NCBI GenBank assembly: GCA_036824265.1 | Contig: DAITAL010000002.1 | Location: 41,244 to 105,243, forward strand | Length of the DNA stretch: 64,000 nt | Reading direction: 5' to 3' | From: JAAYZB01 sp937958685 | GTDB lineage: Bacteria > Bacillota_I > Bacilli_A > Izemoplasmatales > Hujiaoplasmataceae | In this document: piece after piece, positions 42,641-51,126 of the stretch | How the letters are laid out: every line of letters begins with the position of its first letter | Position numbering within the stretch: position 1 is the stretch's first letter | Program-made: the position numbers and the translations under genes | The notes under the pieces: generated by a model | The model's database searches: none | Told to the model about the DNA's origin: nothing | The model's input: the letters and a program-made list of their open reading frames with translations, nothing else

Positions 42641-43921
42641 ATGTTTCTGGCAATCACGGATACCATCGGCATCGTCCTGCTCGTTTTGGTGCTGGCAGGC
42701 GTCATCGCCGACATCTTCCTCAACTTAAAGAAGACGAAACCGGCCGGCTTCGACAAAGTTGAGGCAACGCTTGTCAAAGGCGTTGACGATTTGAAGACAT
42801 CGATGATGAGGACGGTTTATGAATCGATGCTCAAATTCAACCAGGATGTCAACAACCTGCTTCGGGAAACAAGCGAGAAATCGGGCAAGGACATCTCCGA
42901 ATTCCGGCTGGACGTGAACAAGGAATTGGCGGGTTTCCAGGAGAAACTGACCGGCAGGCTCCAAGCCGATTTCAAGTCGCTCACCGAAGAGATCAACGGC
43001 AAAATGGCGAAAATCAACGATCAGGTCGACAACCGGCTCGAGAAAGGCTTCCTCGATGCCAACGCGACGTTCATCCAGATCGCCGAACGCGTCAAGATCA
43101 TCGATGAGGCGCAAAAGAAGATCGAAGGACTTTCCACGGAAATGATCGGACTGCAGAACATCTTGGCTAACAACCAGGCCCGCGGTTCGTTCGGTGAATA
43201 CCAGCTGAACCAGCTGCTCTTCAGCGTCTTCGGGGAAAACAACCGGCTGTATGAGACCCAATACACCATCAGGGAGCAACGCGGCAAACAGGAGTCGGTC
43301 CGCGCCGACGCCATCATCCACATGCCCGAACCCCACAAGTTGGTCGCAATCGACTCCAAGTTTCCGTTTTCCTCATACGCCAAACTCTTCGACAACAAGG
43401 ATCTCGCCAAGGATGAGGAAGATAAACTCATCCAGGCCTTCGCCGCGGAAGTCAGGAAGCACATCACCGATATCGGCAACAAATACATAATCGACGGCAC
43501 AACCGCCAACTACGCGCTGATGTTCGTGGCAAGCGACGGGATCTTGTCCCTGCTCCATTCGCGTCTGCCGCAGACGATCGAATACGCCCGCAGCAAGAAC
43601 GTGACGATCGTCTCGCCAACGACAATCATTCCGCTGCTTTCGAGTTTCCAGGCGGCGGTGATCGACTTCGAGAAGACCAAATATGCCCGCGAGATCGACA
43701 GCCAACTCAAACTATTGAACAAGGAATTCGAAATCTTCGGCCGCGACTGGGCCAAGCTCAGCCAGAACATCCGGAATCTCACCAGGCAGAGCGATGCCGT
43801 CGATCGCCGGGTAACGCGGATCACAGACAAGTTCGATCGCATCCAAAAAGCCGACTTCAGCACCGAGGAAGTTGGGGAGGAAACCGAGCCCGACAGCATG
43901 GACGAAGCAGAGGAACGCTGA
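42641..43921 (+). CDS. rmuC: RmuC-family DNA recombination protein
   Basis: 426 residues. An N-terminal membrane anchor (about residues 5-25), a long coiled-coil region (about 40-180) and the RmuC core with RGSFGEYQLNQLLFSVFG, AIDSKFPFSSYAKL and TIVSPTTIIPLL. RmuC proteins are predicted PD-(D/E)XK nuclease-fold proteins that limit rearrangements at inverted repeats. Ribosome site GAGGTGAG. Confidence 0.92.
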   Translation: MFLAITDTIGIVLLVLVLAGVIADIFLNLKKTKPAGFDKVEATLVKGVDDLKTSMMRTVYESMLKFNQDVNNLLRETSEKSGKDISEFRLDVNKELAGFQEKLTGRLQADFKSLTEEINGKMAKINDQVDNRLEKGFLDANATFIQIAERVKIIDEAQKKIEGLSTEMIGLQNILANNQARGSFGEYQLNQLLFSVFGENNRLYETQYTIREQRGKQESVRADAIIHMPEPHKLVAIDSKFPFSSYAKLFDNKDLAKDEEDKLIQAFAAEVRKHITDIGNKYIIDGTTANYALMFVASDGILSLLHSRLPQTIEYARSKNVTIVSPTTIIPLLSSFQAAVIDFEKTKYAREIDSQLKLLNKEFEIFGRDWAKLSQNIRNLTRQSDAVDRRVTRITDKFDRIQKADFSTEEVGEETEPDSMDEAEER

Positions 43922-43962
43922 ACACCAATTGGGATAATTTTCGTTTTTTCGGGAAATATGCC

Positions 43963-43991
43963 TTGCATTTTTTTAACAAACCGCATATAAT
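43963..43991 (+). promoter_or_regulatory. Promoter of the cold-shock gene
   Basis: TTGCAT (43963-43968), a 17-base spacer and TATAAT (43986-43991). Close in sequence to the S10 operon promoter at 6288. Confidence 0.75.
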
Positions 43992-44025
43992 GTTTTTAGT
44001 ATCGAAATAATATAAGGAGAAACAA

Positions 44026-44223
44026 ATGAACGGAACAGTCAAATGGTTTAATGCAGAAAAGGGTTATGGCTTCATCACTGATGAAAATGGCAAGGATATC
44101 TTCGCTCATTACTCAGCGATCCAAGGTGAGGGATACAAAGCCCTTGAAAACGGCCAAGCTGTCAGCTTTGATGTCGTTGAAGGCGCCAGGGGCCCTCAGG
44201 CTGCCAATATAGTAAAGCGTTAA
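44026..44223 (+). CDS. Cold-shock protein
   Basis: 65 residues, the standard size. RNP1 (KGYGFIT) and RNP2 (DIFAHYS) RNA-binding motifs are present in a single cold-shock domain starting MNGTVKWFNAEK. An RNA chaperone binding single-stranded nucleic acid. In the second RNP motif the usual FVH is FAH, a mild change. Monocistronic with a strong promoter and AAGGAG ribosome site. Confidence 0.95.
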   Translation: MNGTVKWFNAEKGYGFITDENGKDIFAHYSAIQGEGYKALENGQAVSFDVVEGARGPQAANIVKR

Positions 44224-44251
44224 GTTTACTGTAGTAACCGCAAAAACCAGA

Positions 44252-44281
44252 AAAAGAGCACTCCGAAGGTGTTCTTTTTTT
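44252..44281 (+). terminator. Terminator of the cold-shock gene
   Basis: AGAGCAC / GTGTTCT stem with one G-T pair, flanked by A and T runs. Confidence 0.8.
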
Positions 44282-44293
44282 ATTCCGGACGCG

Positions 44294-44317
44294 GAAGGCC
44301 GGCACCCGCCGGTCTTT
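44294..44317 (+). terminator. Second hairpin downstream of the cold-shock gene
   Basis: AAGGCCGGC / GCCGGTCTT across ACCC, followed by TT then CGCG. Possibly a backup terminator shielding cysS. Confidence 0.5.
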
Positions 44318-44327
44318 TCGCGATAAT

Positions 44328-44368
44328 CGGGGGTATTCCTTGAAAATCCCCCGGCGATGACCTATAAT
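44328..44368 (+). promoter_or_regulatory. cysS promoter inside an inverted repeat
   Basis: TTGAAA (44340-44345), a 17-base spacer and TATAAT (44363-44368). The -35 lies in the loop between CGGGGG (44328-44333) and CCCCCG (44348-44353), an arrangement compatible with a repressor operator. No T-box structure is seen. Confidence 0.65.
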
Positions 44369-44395
44369 TGTAAGGAGAAAGCGAAGGTGAGCCGC

Positions 44396-45733
44396 ATGAA
44401 ACTGACCAACACCTACACGAATCAACTTGAGGAGTTCGTCCCGCTCGTTCCGGGCGAGGTCTCGATCTACGTCTGCGGACCCACGGTCTACAACTACATC
44501 CATATCGGCAACGCCCGCCCGCCGGTGCTTTTCGACACGCTCAGGCGCTATTTCGAGGCCAAGGGCAACAAAGTGCGGTTCGTCTCCAACTTCACCGACG
44601 TCGACGATAAGATCATCAACAGCGCCAGAGCGACCAACGAGACGGAAAGCGCGATCAGCACCCGCTTCATCGAAGCCTATTTGGCCGATCTCGCAAGTCT
44701 CAACTGCAAGACCGATTACATCCAACCGAAAGTCACGGACTACATCGATTCCATCATCGGCTATATCGAAAGCCTGATCAAAGGCGGCTACGCCTATCTG
44801 GTAAATGGCGATGTCTATTTCCGCGTCAACAGCATCGCCGAGTACGGCCGTCTGAGCAACCGCAAACTGGACGATCTCCTCCAGGGCGCCCGTGTCGAGG
44901 TCAATCCCGACAAGGAGAATCCGCTCGATTTCACGCTTTGGAAACGAACCGAGGCCGGGTTGAACTGGGATTCGCCGTTTTCCCGCGGCCGCCCCGGCTG
45001 GCATACCGAATGCGTGGCGATGATCGACCACCTCTTCGGCGGCATGATCGACATCCACGGCGGCGGCGCGGATCTGGTGTTCCCCCACCACGAGAACGAG
45101 ATCGCCCAATCACTCGCCTGCCACAACCATCCCGTCGCCAAATACTGGCTCCACAATGGCCGGCTGCAATTCGAGGGCGAGAAGATGAGCAAGAGCCTGG
45201 GCAACGTCGTGCTGGTCAAGGATTTTCCCGGAAACAGGATGGCGCTCAGACTGTTTCTGCTTTCGACCCACTACCGCGCGCCGATCAACTATACTGAGCA
45301 AAGCATCGAGATGTACCGCGAGGAATGGGACAGACTGGAAAAGACGATGAATGCGCTCTACCGCGCCATCGACCTGCGGGGCGGTTTCGCCGTTTCGCGC
45401 GCCATCACCGATCCCGAGATATCCGCCCGCCTGCTGGCGTTCGATGAGGCCATGGAGGCCGACATCAACACCGCGAACGCGATCACCGAACTGCAAGCCC
45501 TCCTCAAGTTCGCCAACGTTGAAATCCGGCGCAAAGGCAACTTGGCCCGTCTGCAGGAGCTTGCGGAAGGCCTCGGGTACATGCTCGAGATCCTCGGTCT
45601 GAAGTTTTCCCCCAACCGCTTGCGGGCAGATGACATCGCTCTGATCCATCAGTGGGAACAGCTGCGCAAGGAAAAAAACTATGAGGCGGCGGACCGCCTC
45701 CGCCAGGAACTGATCCGGCGGGGACTGGCATGA
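44396..45733 (+). CDS. cysS: Cysteinyl-tRNA synthetase
   Basis: 445 residues from ATG 44396 (GAAGGTGA upstream; GTG 44387 is possible). Class I synthetase with CGPTVYNYIHIGNARP (zinc Cys plus HIGN), a second zinc ligand Cys in WHTECVAM, and KMSKS. Slightly shorter than the typical 460. Overlaps mrnC by four bases. Confidence 0.96.
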   Translation: MKLTNTYTNQLEEFVPLVPGEVSIYVCGPTVYNYIHIGNARPPVLFDTLRRYFEAKGNKVRFVSNFTDVDDKIINSARATNETESAISTRFIEAYLADLASLNCKTDYIQPKVTDYIDSIIGYIESLIKGGYAYLVNGDVYFRVNSIAEYGRLSNRKLDDLLQGARVEVNPDKENPLDFTLWKRTEAGLNWDSPFSRGRPGWHTECVAMIDHLFGGMIDIHGGGADLVFPHHENEIAQSLACHNHPVAKYWLHNGRLQFEGEKMSKSLGNVVLVKDFPGNRMALRLFLLSTHYRAPINYTEQSIEMYREEWDRLEKTMNALYRAIDLRGGFAVSRAITDPEISARLLAFDEAMEADINTANAITELQALLKFANVEIRRKGNLARLQELAEGLGYMLEILGLKFSPNRLRADDIALIHQWEQLRKEKNYEAADRLRQELIRRGLA

Positions 45734-46113
45734 ACCAGCACAACGGACAGACGCTGGCTTATCTCGGCGACGCCTGTTTCGAACTGGCCATCCGCGATTA
45801 CCTGCTCGCCAGGGGATGGACCAAGGTCAACGACCTCCATCGTCAGGCCGTCAGATACACTTCGGCGATGGGCCAGGCGCTGGCGATGGCCAGACTGCTG
45901 GAGACAGAGTTGAACGAAACGGAAATCGCCGTCTTCAAGCGGGGCCGCAACGCCGAAGCCACCCGCAAACCGAAAAACGTCACGTTGTCAACCTACCATC
46001 AGGCGACGGGATTCGAGGCCTTGCTTGGACATCTGTATCTTGAGAAGAACCATGGTCGCCTCGAGGAAATCATCGCCTTTGCCATCCGCGCGATTGAGGA
46101 AAACCCCGACTGA
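45730..46113 (+). CDS. mrnC: Mini-ribonuclease 3
   Basis: 127 residues. An RNase III domain without dsRBD: LAYLGDACFELAIRDYLL carries the catalytic acidic motif and YHQATGFEALLGHLYL the second. Matures 23S rRNA in Firmicutes. Coupled to cysS by ATGA, the conserved Bacillus order. Confidence 0.95.
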   Translation: MNQHNGQTLAYLGDACFELAIRDYLLARGWTKVNDLHRQAVRYTSAMGQALAMARLLETELNETEIAVFKRGRNAEATRKPKNVTLSTYHQATGFEALLGHLYLEKNHGRLEEIIAFAIRAIEENPD

Positions 46114-46132
46114 TGCCGGAGTTTTCCTTTTC
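46098..46132 (+). terminator. Terminator overlapping the mrnC stop codon
   Basis: GGAAAAC (46098-46104) pairs with GTTTTCC (46121-46127), extended inward by CCG/CGG, followed by TTTTCC. Confidence 0.65.
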
Positions 46133-46197
46133 CGACAACCGGCCTGTTTCAAAACGAAATCCCCTCGGTTTGTGATAAAATGAAAGTGGTGAGATGC

Positions 46198-46914
46198 ATG
46201 TCATTTATGATCTACGGCAAGAATTCGGTTCTCGAGGCGCTCAAGGCCAGACGGAAATTCGTGAAAACATACATTCAGACGGGAACCAACGACGACATCA
46301 TCCTCAAGATGAACGCCGCCAAGATCCCCGTGTTTTTCCTTGAGAAGAAGCAGTTCGGGGAAAAATACCAGGGTCACAACCAGGGTGTCGTCGCCGAGGT
46401 CGAGGATTACCGCACGCTCACCCTCGAACAGTTCTTGACCAAGACCGACATCACCCAGGAACCCGTGATCCTGATGCTTGACGAGATCCAGGATCCGCAC
46501 AACCTCGGCGCGATCGTCAGAAGCGCGGAAGCGGGCGGGGTCAAGGCTGTCATCATCCCCAAGAACAGAAGCGTAGGCATCACGCCGGCAGTCGTCAAGA
46601 CCGCCTCGGGCGCGATCGAGTATGTCGACATCATCGAGGTCGTCAATCTGACCCAGACCGCGGAAAAGCTCAAAAGCGAAGGCTACTGGATCGTCGGCAC
46701 CACGCCGGATGCCAAGATGTCCTACGAAGAGATATATATCGACAGGCCGCTGTGCGTGATCATCGGCAACGAGGGCAAGGGCATGGGGCGGCTGCTCAAG
46801 GAACATTGCGATCTGCTTGTGAAGATTCCCATGCGCGGCCGGATCAACAGTCTCAACGCCTCGGTCAGCGCCGGCATCATCATTTTCGACATTTCCCGGA
46901 GAAAGCAGGGTTGA
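46198..46914 (+). CDS. rlmB: 23S rRNA (guanosine-2'-O-)-methyltransferase RlmB
   Basis: 238 residues from ATG 46198 (GGTGAG upstream). Knotted SpoU/TrmH family: N-terminal substrate domain IYGKNSVLEAL, then LDEIQDPHNLGAIVRSAEA, IGNEGKGM and NSLNASVSAGI motifs. Methylates G2251-equivalent in the P loop of 23S rRNA, by homology. A TAAAAT at 46176 probably serves as its -10. Confidence 0.94.
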   Translation: MSFMIYGKNSVLEALKARRKFVKTYIQTGTNDDIILKMNAAKIPVFFLEKKQFGEKYQGHNQGVVAEVEDYRTLTLEQFLTKTDITQEPVILMLDEIQDPHNLGAIVRSAEAGGVKAVIIPKNRSVGITPAVVKTASGAIEYVDIIEVVNLTQTAEKLKSEGYWIVGTTPDAKMSYEEIYIDRPLCVIIGNEGKGMGRLLKEHCDLLVKIPMRGRINSLNASVSAGIIIFDISRRKQG

Positions 46915-46917
46915 CGG

Positions 46918-47460
46918 TTGGATTTTCGCGATCACAACGACTTCGAGATCATCAGCATGATCAAGCAGGGCAACGAAGAGGCCCTGGCCCTGATGGTCGA
47001 GAAGTACCGGTACTTGATTGCGAAAAAAATCAAGAAATTCAACCTGACAAACGAATTCGATGATTGCTTTCAAGAAGGTCTGATGGTGCTCTACCGCTCC
47101 GCGATCCGCTTTGACGAGCGCTATGCTAAATCCTTCACCCGCTACTTCGAGCGCAATTTCGAAAATCACCTGATCTCGGTGATCAGGAAACGCTCGAGCT
47201 ACGGCCGCTTTCTCGCCACCAAGAGCGCCCTGCTTGCGGACCTCACCGTCAGGGAGCCGGCCGCATCCGCCTACTCCCACGAGGAGATCCTGGCGGTCGC
47301 CGGCGAGTTTTCCGCCTTTGAGGCGCAAGTCTTCCGGATGCGGTATCTTCACGAACTGTCGCCCGCCGAGACCGCCGTCAGCCTGAACTGCGAAATCAAA
47401 AAAGTCTACAATGCGATGGATAGGATCCGCCACAAGCTGAAAATGCATTTGGACACATGA
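46918..47460 (+). CDS. Sigma-70 family factor in the SigH position
   Basis: 180 residues from TTG 46918. Region 2 (YRYLIAKKIKKF...DDCFQEGLMVLYRSAIRFDE) and a C-terminal region 4 helix-turn-helix (LSPAETAVSLNCEIKKVYNAMDRIRHKL, landmark near residues 145-172) are clear; region 3 is absent or minimal. It sits between rlmB and rpmG exactly where B. subtilis carries sigH, although the yacP gene is missing. SigH drives competence and sporulation onset in Bacillus; what it controls here is unknown. Confidence 0.85.
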   Translation: MDFRDHNDFEIISMIKQGNEEALALMVEKYRYLIAKKIKKFNLTNEFDDCFQEGLMVLYRSAIRFDERYAKSFTRYFERNFENHLISVIRKRSSYGRFLATKSALLADLTVREPAASAYSHEEILAVAGEFSAFEAQVFRMRYLHELSPAETAVSLNCEIKKVYNAMDRIRHKLKMHLDT

Positions 47461-47465
47461 TTTTC

Positions 47466-47494
47466 TTGACAATCGCCGCGATTTTTGATAAAGT
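47466..47494 (+). promoter_or_regulatory. Promoter of rpmG-secE-nusG
   Basis: TTGACA (47466-47471), a 17-base spacer and TAAAGT (47489-47494) with an extended TG. It begins just after the sigma-factor stop codon. Confidence 0.6.
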
Positions 47495-47522
47495 TATTAA
47501 AGCAAGCGAGATGAGAAAACCA

Positions 47523-47669
47523 ATGAAAAACAAAGCCGTCCTGGTTTGTCAGGAATGCCTTTCAAGGAACTACGAAATCAAGAAGAAGCCAAACGCCGCG
47601 ACGCGGTTTTCCATTACCAAATTCTGCAAGAAATGCAACAAGCACACCCTGCACAAGGAAAGCAAGTAG
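47523..47669 (+). CDS. rpmG: 50S ribosomal protein L33
   Basis: 48 residues from ATG 47523 (MKNKAVLVCQECLSRNY). An earlier in-frame ATG at 47511 is possible. CQEC and CKKC make the zinc ribbon of the C+ paralogue, and KHTLHKESK is the standard ending. In the usual rpmG-secE-nusG order. Confidence 0.93.
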   Translation: MKNKAVLVCQECLSRNYEIKKKPNAATRFSITKFCKKCNKHTLHKESK

Positions 47670-47679
47670 GAGGAATACC

Positions 47680-48174
47680 ATGGCAGATGTCACCAACAAG
47701 GAAAAGAAAGTCAAACTGAATAAACAAGCTCCCGCCGTTGAGAAGAAGCCCTCGCGCGTCATGGAGATCCTGAAAAAGGAATACGCCTTCGAGAACTGGC
47801 TGCTCGCGATCATCTCGCCGGTTTTGATCTTGAATGGCGTTTACGTCGTCATGGGCAAATTCGGCAGCGTCAATCTTGCCGAACGCCTGGGCGAAAGCGA
47901 CATCGCCTTTGTCGACTTTTTCTTCAACACCACGCTCAAGCGCATCTTGTCCGGATCGTTTTTGATTCTTGTCGGCACGCTTGTCGTCGTCTATTTGGCG
48001 ATCCCGATCCTGCGTCCGAGTGTTGCGGAAATGAAGAAGGTCACCTGGCCGACCGGCAAGAAACTGGCCGTCAATACCGGCAGAGTCTTCGCCTTCCTCT
48101 TGTTTCTGATGCTCGTCTTCACGATCTACGGCTTTGCTCTCGATCCCTTGTTCAAGTGGCTTCTGTCCATTTAG
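47680..48174 (+). CDS. secE: Protein translocase subunit SecE, three-span form
   Basis: 164 residues. The conserved core VAEMKKVTWPTGKKL (about 115-129) and the following span (135-157) identify SecE. Two more spans at about 39-58 and 90-111 precede it, giving an E. coli-like three-span protein, whereas most Gram-positive SecE proteins have one span and about 60 residues. Partner of SecY. Ribosome site TAGGAGGA. Confidence 0.93.
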   Translation: MADVTNKEKKVKLNKQAPAVEKKPSRVMEILKKEYAFENWLLAIISPVLILNGVYVVMGKFGSVNLAERLGESDIAFVDFFFNTTLKRILSGSFLILVGTLVVVYLAIPILRPSVAEMKKVTWPTGKKLAVNTGRVFAFLLFLMLVFTIYGFALDPLFKWLLSI

Positions 48175-48186
48175 TCAGTGAGCGAA

Positions 48187-48726
48187 ATGAACGGCAAACG
48201 ACTATGGTATATCGTCCAAACCTATTCCGGGTTCGAAAACTCGGTCAAGGATAACCTGTTGCGTCGCATCGAGACGATGCAAATGGAGAATCTGATCTTC
48301 CAGGTGATGATCCCCGAGGAAATGAAGACCGAGAAGAAGGCAGACGGTTCCCTGAAAGAAAAGATGGTGAAGATGTTCCCCGGATACGTCTTCATCGAGA
48401 TGATCGTCACCGACGACTCCTGGTTCGTCGTCCGCAACACCCCCGGCGTCACCGGCTTCCTCGGCAGTAGCGGCGGCGGCACCAAACCGATCCCCCTGCT
48501 TCCCGATGAAATCAACCCGATCTTGAAAAAATGCGGACTTTTGCAGGTGCAGAAACTCAACGCCAAACCCGGTCAAAGCGTCAAAGTGGCCACCGGGCCC
48601 TTCTCCGGCCAGATCGGCACGATCGACACGATCGACGACCTCAAGGGCAAACTCATCGTCCTCGTCGACATGTTCGGCCGCAAAACCCCCATCGAACTCG
48701 ATTTCGCAGAAATCGAAGTCATCTGA
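48187..48726 (+). CDS. nusG: Transcription termination/antitermination protein NusG
   Basis: 179 residues from ATG 48187; GTG 48178 is an alternative and the ribosome site is weak for both, so translation is probably coupled to secE. NGN domain (LWYIVQTYSGFENSVKDNL...FPGYVFIEM) followed by a KOW domain (VATGPFSGQIGTIDTID). Binds RNA polymerase and couples it to ribosomes or Rho. Ends the operon. Confidence 0.96.
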   Translation: MNGKRLWYIVQTYSGFENSVKDNLLRRIETMQMENLIFQVMIPEEMKTEKKADGSLKEKMVKMFPGYVFIEMIVTDDSWFVVRNTPGVTGFLGSSGGGTKPIPLLPDEINPILKKCGLLQVQKLNAKPGQSVKVATGPFSGQIGTIDTIDDLKGKLIVLVDMFGRKTPIELDFAEIEVI

Positions 48727-48729
48727 ACG

Positions 48730-48757
48730 AAAAAGCCATCAAACTGGCTTTTTTTAT
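48730..48757 (+). terminator. Terminator of rpmG-secE-nusG
   Basis: AAAAAGCCA / TGGCTTTTT stem, loop TCAAAC, T-run. It isolates nusG from the inserted ABC genes. Confidence 0.85.
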
Positions 48758-48802
48758 TGTTTATTAGGCAAATGGACAATGTTTTCCGCCGTCCGAGTAT
48801 GT

Positions 48803-48824
48803 TATAATACTTGTTGCGAGGTGA
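48803..48824 (+). promoter_or_regulatory. -10 box and ribosome site of the ABC-FtsX operon
   Basis: Extended TGTTATAAT (TATAAT at 48803-48808). GCGAGGTGA precedes ATG 48829. The -35 is poor; TGGACA at 48774 is too far away. Confidence 0.55.
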
Positions 48825-48828
48825 ATTT

Positions 48829-51114
48829 ATGATCAAATTGGTTAACGTTTCCAAGTACTACTCCGCGAACGGCGTGGTCGCCCTCGGCCTCCGCAAGGCA
48901 AATCTGGAACTTCACGTCGGCGAGTTCGTCGCCATCACCGGCGAATCCGGATCAGGAAAAACGACGCTGCTCAACGTCATTTCCGGGATCGATTCCTATG
49001 AGGAAGGCGAAATGTACCTCAATGGGGAGGAAACCTCCTATTTTTCGACTGCCGACATGGAAAACTATCGGAAAAAATACATCGCTTTCGTGTTCCAAAG
49101 CTACAATCTCGTCGACTCGTTCACGGTCAGGCAAAACGTCGAACTGCCGATGCTGCTCGCTGGCGCTTCCGCAAAAGAAGCGAAAAGCCGGGCGCTCGAG
49201 ATCATCAGGAAGGTCGGACTGGAAAAACATGTCAACCATAAGGCGACCAAGCTCTCCGGCGGTCAGAAACAAAGAGTCGTCATCGCCCGGGCTTTGGCCA
49301 AGGATTGTCCGATCATCGCCGCCGATGAACCAACGGGAAACCTCGACAGCGAGTCCGCAAAACAAGTCTTGAATCTGCTTCATGAGATTGCCAAGGACAA
49401 ACTGGTCCTGGTCGTGACCCATGACTTCAGCCAAGTCCAGGAATATGCCACCCGCAAGGTCAGAATCTATGATGGCGAGATCGTCGAGGACAAGCAGATT
49501 CGGCAGACCGAGCATCAGGATTTGCCCGTGATCCCCGACGAGGCCAAGCGGATCCGCATCGGCGAGCACATGAAAATGGCTTTCAAAACGCTATTCGCAG
49601 CTCCGAAAAAGGCGTTGCTGATGGTGATCGTCTTTTTCATCTTCGCCTTTTTGGTCTCCCTTGTCTACGGCGCTTACAATCTCGAAGTCACCGGGCAAAG
49701 CGGTTACAGCGACTACTACTCCCGGGTCTTTTTCCGCAACAAGAGCGTCTCGCGGATCATCGTCCGCAAAACCGACAAGTCCCCGCTTTCGGCCTTCGAC
49801 ATCGCCGAACTGGCAGCGCTTGGCCAGGTCCAGGCCGTTGTCGAGCGCGACTATCTCCTCGACGCCAGGATGACGATTCGCTCGGACGAATTGTTTGAAA
49901 CTTTGAACAACAATTATCTCTATGTCAGCCAAGCCCAGTTCCTGCCGCTGTCGGTGATCACCGAAAGCAAGCTTTGGGCGGGAGTGATGCCGAGTGCGGC
50001 CAACGAAGTCGTGCTGGTCCTTCCGGAAGCGCAAAGCCGAAATCTGGATTACCAGCAGTATTATCTGGACGAAAACTACACATACTTCGGTTCCAGCGAT
50101 GTCAGTACGCCCTTTTCCGCGTCATACAAGATCGTCGGTCTCGTCAAGGCCGCCGACATCCACATGGATGATGGCCATTATGTCGCTCTGGGAGAGACGG
50201 AATATCGCCGGACCGCCGAGGCTTATTATCATGCCTACCTGAGCGAGATCTATATGATTCCCGAAGATGGGGATGTCACCTATCGGGAATGGCTTAAAGA
50301 TTATATCAACTACGGATCACTCGGCTTCACCGTCAACGTTGCGCTGGCGGATGATGAGCTTCGACTGAACCAACTCCAATACCAGTCCTTTTACTGTGAA
50401 TACGGCGCAAGCGAATGCGACGTGACCGTCAGGCTCCATCTTGAGGACGCCTATACGACGACGACGTTCACTGACTTGAAGCTGTCGTTTGCGAGCGCTG
50501 TCGCCACCAACGCCTTCGAGGTCAGCCAGAATCTTTATGATCAGATCTTTTATGAGGAAATCTATCAGGTGACGGTGTTTGCCAACACGGAAATCAATGT
50601 CAACCGGCTGATTTCCAGCATCAGTTCGATCCGTGACGGCGCAACCGACAAATACAAGGTCGTCTATCCAAAAACGATCAAAACGGTGGATCAGTTGGCA
50701 TCCGCGATCTCGTTCTTCCAAACCCTCGGCCTGTTGTTGGCGCTGGTGGTGACGATCGGCGGCGCGACCTTGCTCAGCTATGTGGTTTTCCGGCTGATCA
50801 TCAACACCAAACTCCGCGACTACGCGATCTTTCGGACCGTCGGGGCCAATCAGGGGATGATCCGCATGCTCGTTTACTTCGAGAACATCATCACCGTCAG
50901 TTTCAGTTATGTCCTGTTCGTCGCCCTCTCGCTTGTCATCAGGAATCTTGACTCGATCACTCGCTACAGCATCCTCTACGGACTGAAAGTGTTCGCTTTC
51001 GGAAACTATCTCATCTTTTTCGGGATTGTCCTGATGATCGCCCTGCTCATCTCTGGCCGGTATTGCCGGCGGGTCTTCCAAGACACCGTCCATACCGCAT
51101 TGAAACTGGAGTAG
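48829..51114 (+). CDS. MacB/FtsX-type ABC protein 1 (ATPase-permease fusion)
   Basis: 761 residues. N-terminal ATPase (Walker A GESGSGKTT near 38, LSGGQKQR near 141, Walker B IIAADEPTGNLDS), then a type VII permease: TM1 about 259-282, a long extracytoplasmic region (about 285-615) and three C-terminal spans (about 620-645, 685-705, 720-745). MacB-like proteins act as mechanotransducers or in lipoprotein/peptide efflux and defence; here the ATPase and permease are one chain. Followed after twelve bases by a second such protein, so a heterodimer is likely. Confidence 0.85.
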   Translation: MIKLVNVSKYYSANGVVALGLRKANLELHVGEFVAITGESGSGKTTLLNVISGIDSYEEGEMYLNGEETSYFSTADMENYRKKYIAFVFQSYNLVDSFTVRQNVELPMLLAGASAKEAKSRALEIIRKVGLEKHVNHKATKLSGGQKQRVVIARALAKDCPIIAADEPTGNLDSESAKQVLNLLHEIAKDKLVLVVTHDFSQVQEYATRKVRIYDGEIVEDKQIRQTEHQDLPVIPDEAKRIRIGEHMKMAFKTLFAAPKKALLMVIVFFIFAFLVSLVYGAYNLEVTGQSGYSDYYSRVFFRNKSVSRIIVRKTDKSPLSAFDIAELAALGQVQAVVERDYLLDARMTIRSDELFETLNNNYLYVSQAQFLPLSVITESKLWAGVMPSAANEVVLVLPEAQSRNLDYQQYYLDENYTYFGSSDVSTPFSASYKIVGLVKAADIHMDDGHYVALGETEYRRTAEAYYHAYLSEIYMIPEDGDVTYREWLKDYINYGSLGFTVNVALADDELRLNQLQYQSFYCEYGASECDVTVRLHLEDAYTTTTFTDLKLSFASAVATNAFEVSQNLYDQIFYEEIYQVTVFANTEINVNRLISSISSIRDGATDKYKVVYPKTIKTVDQLASAISFFQTLGLLLALVVTIGGATLLSYVVFRLIINTKLRDYAIFRTVGANQGMIRMLVYFENIITVSFSYVLFVALSLVIRNLDSITRYSILYGLKVFAFGNYLIFFGIVLMIALLISGRYCRRVFQDTVHTALKLE

Positions 51115-51126
51115 GGGGTGATGTGG

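Noticed and set aside
44224..44395. T-box riboswitch upstream of cysS
   Set aside because: No T-box sequence or specifier stem fits; the consensus promoter is only about 28 bases from the start codon.
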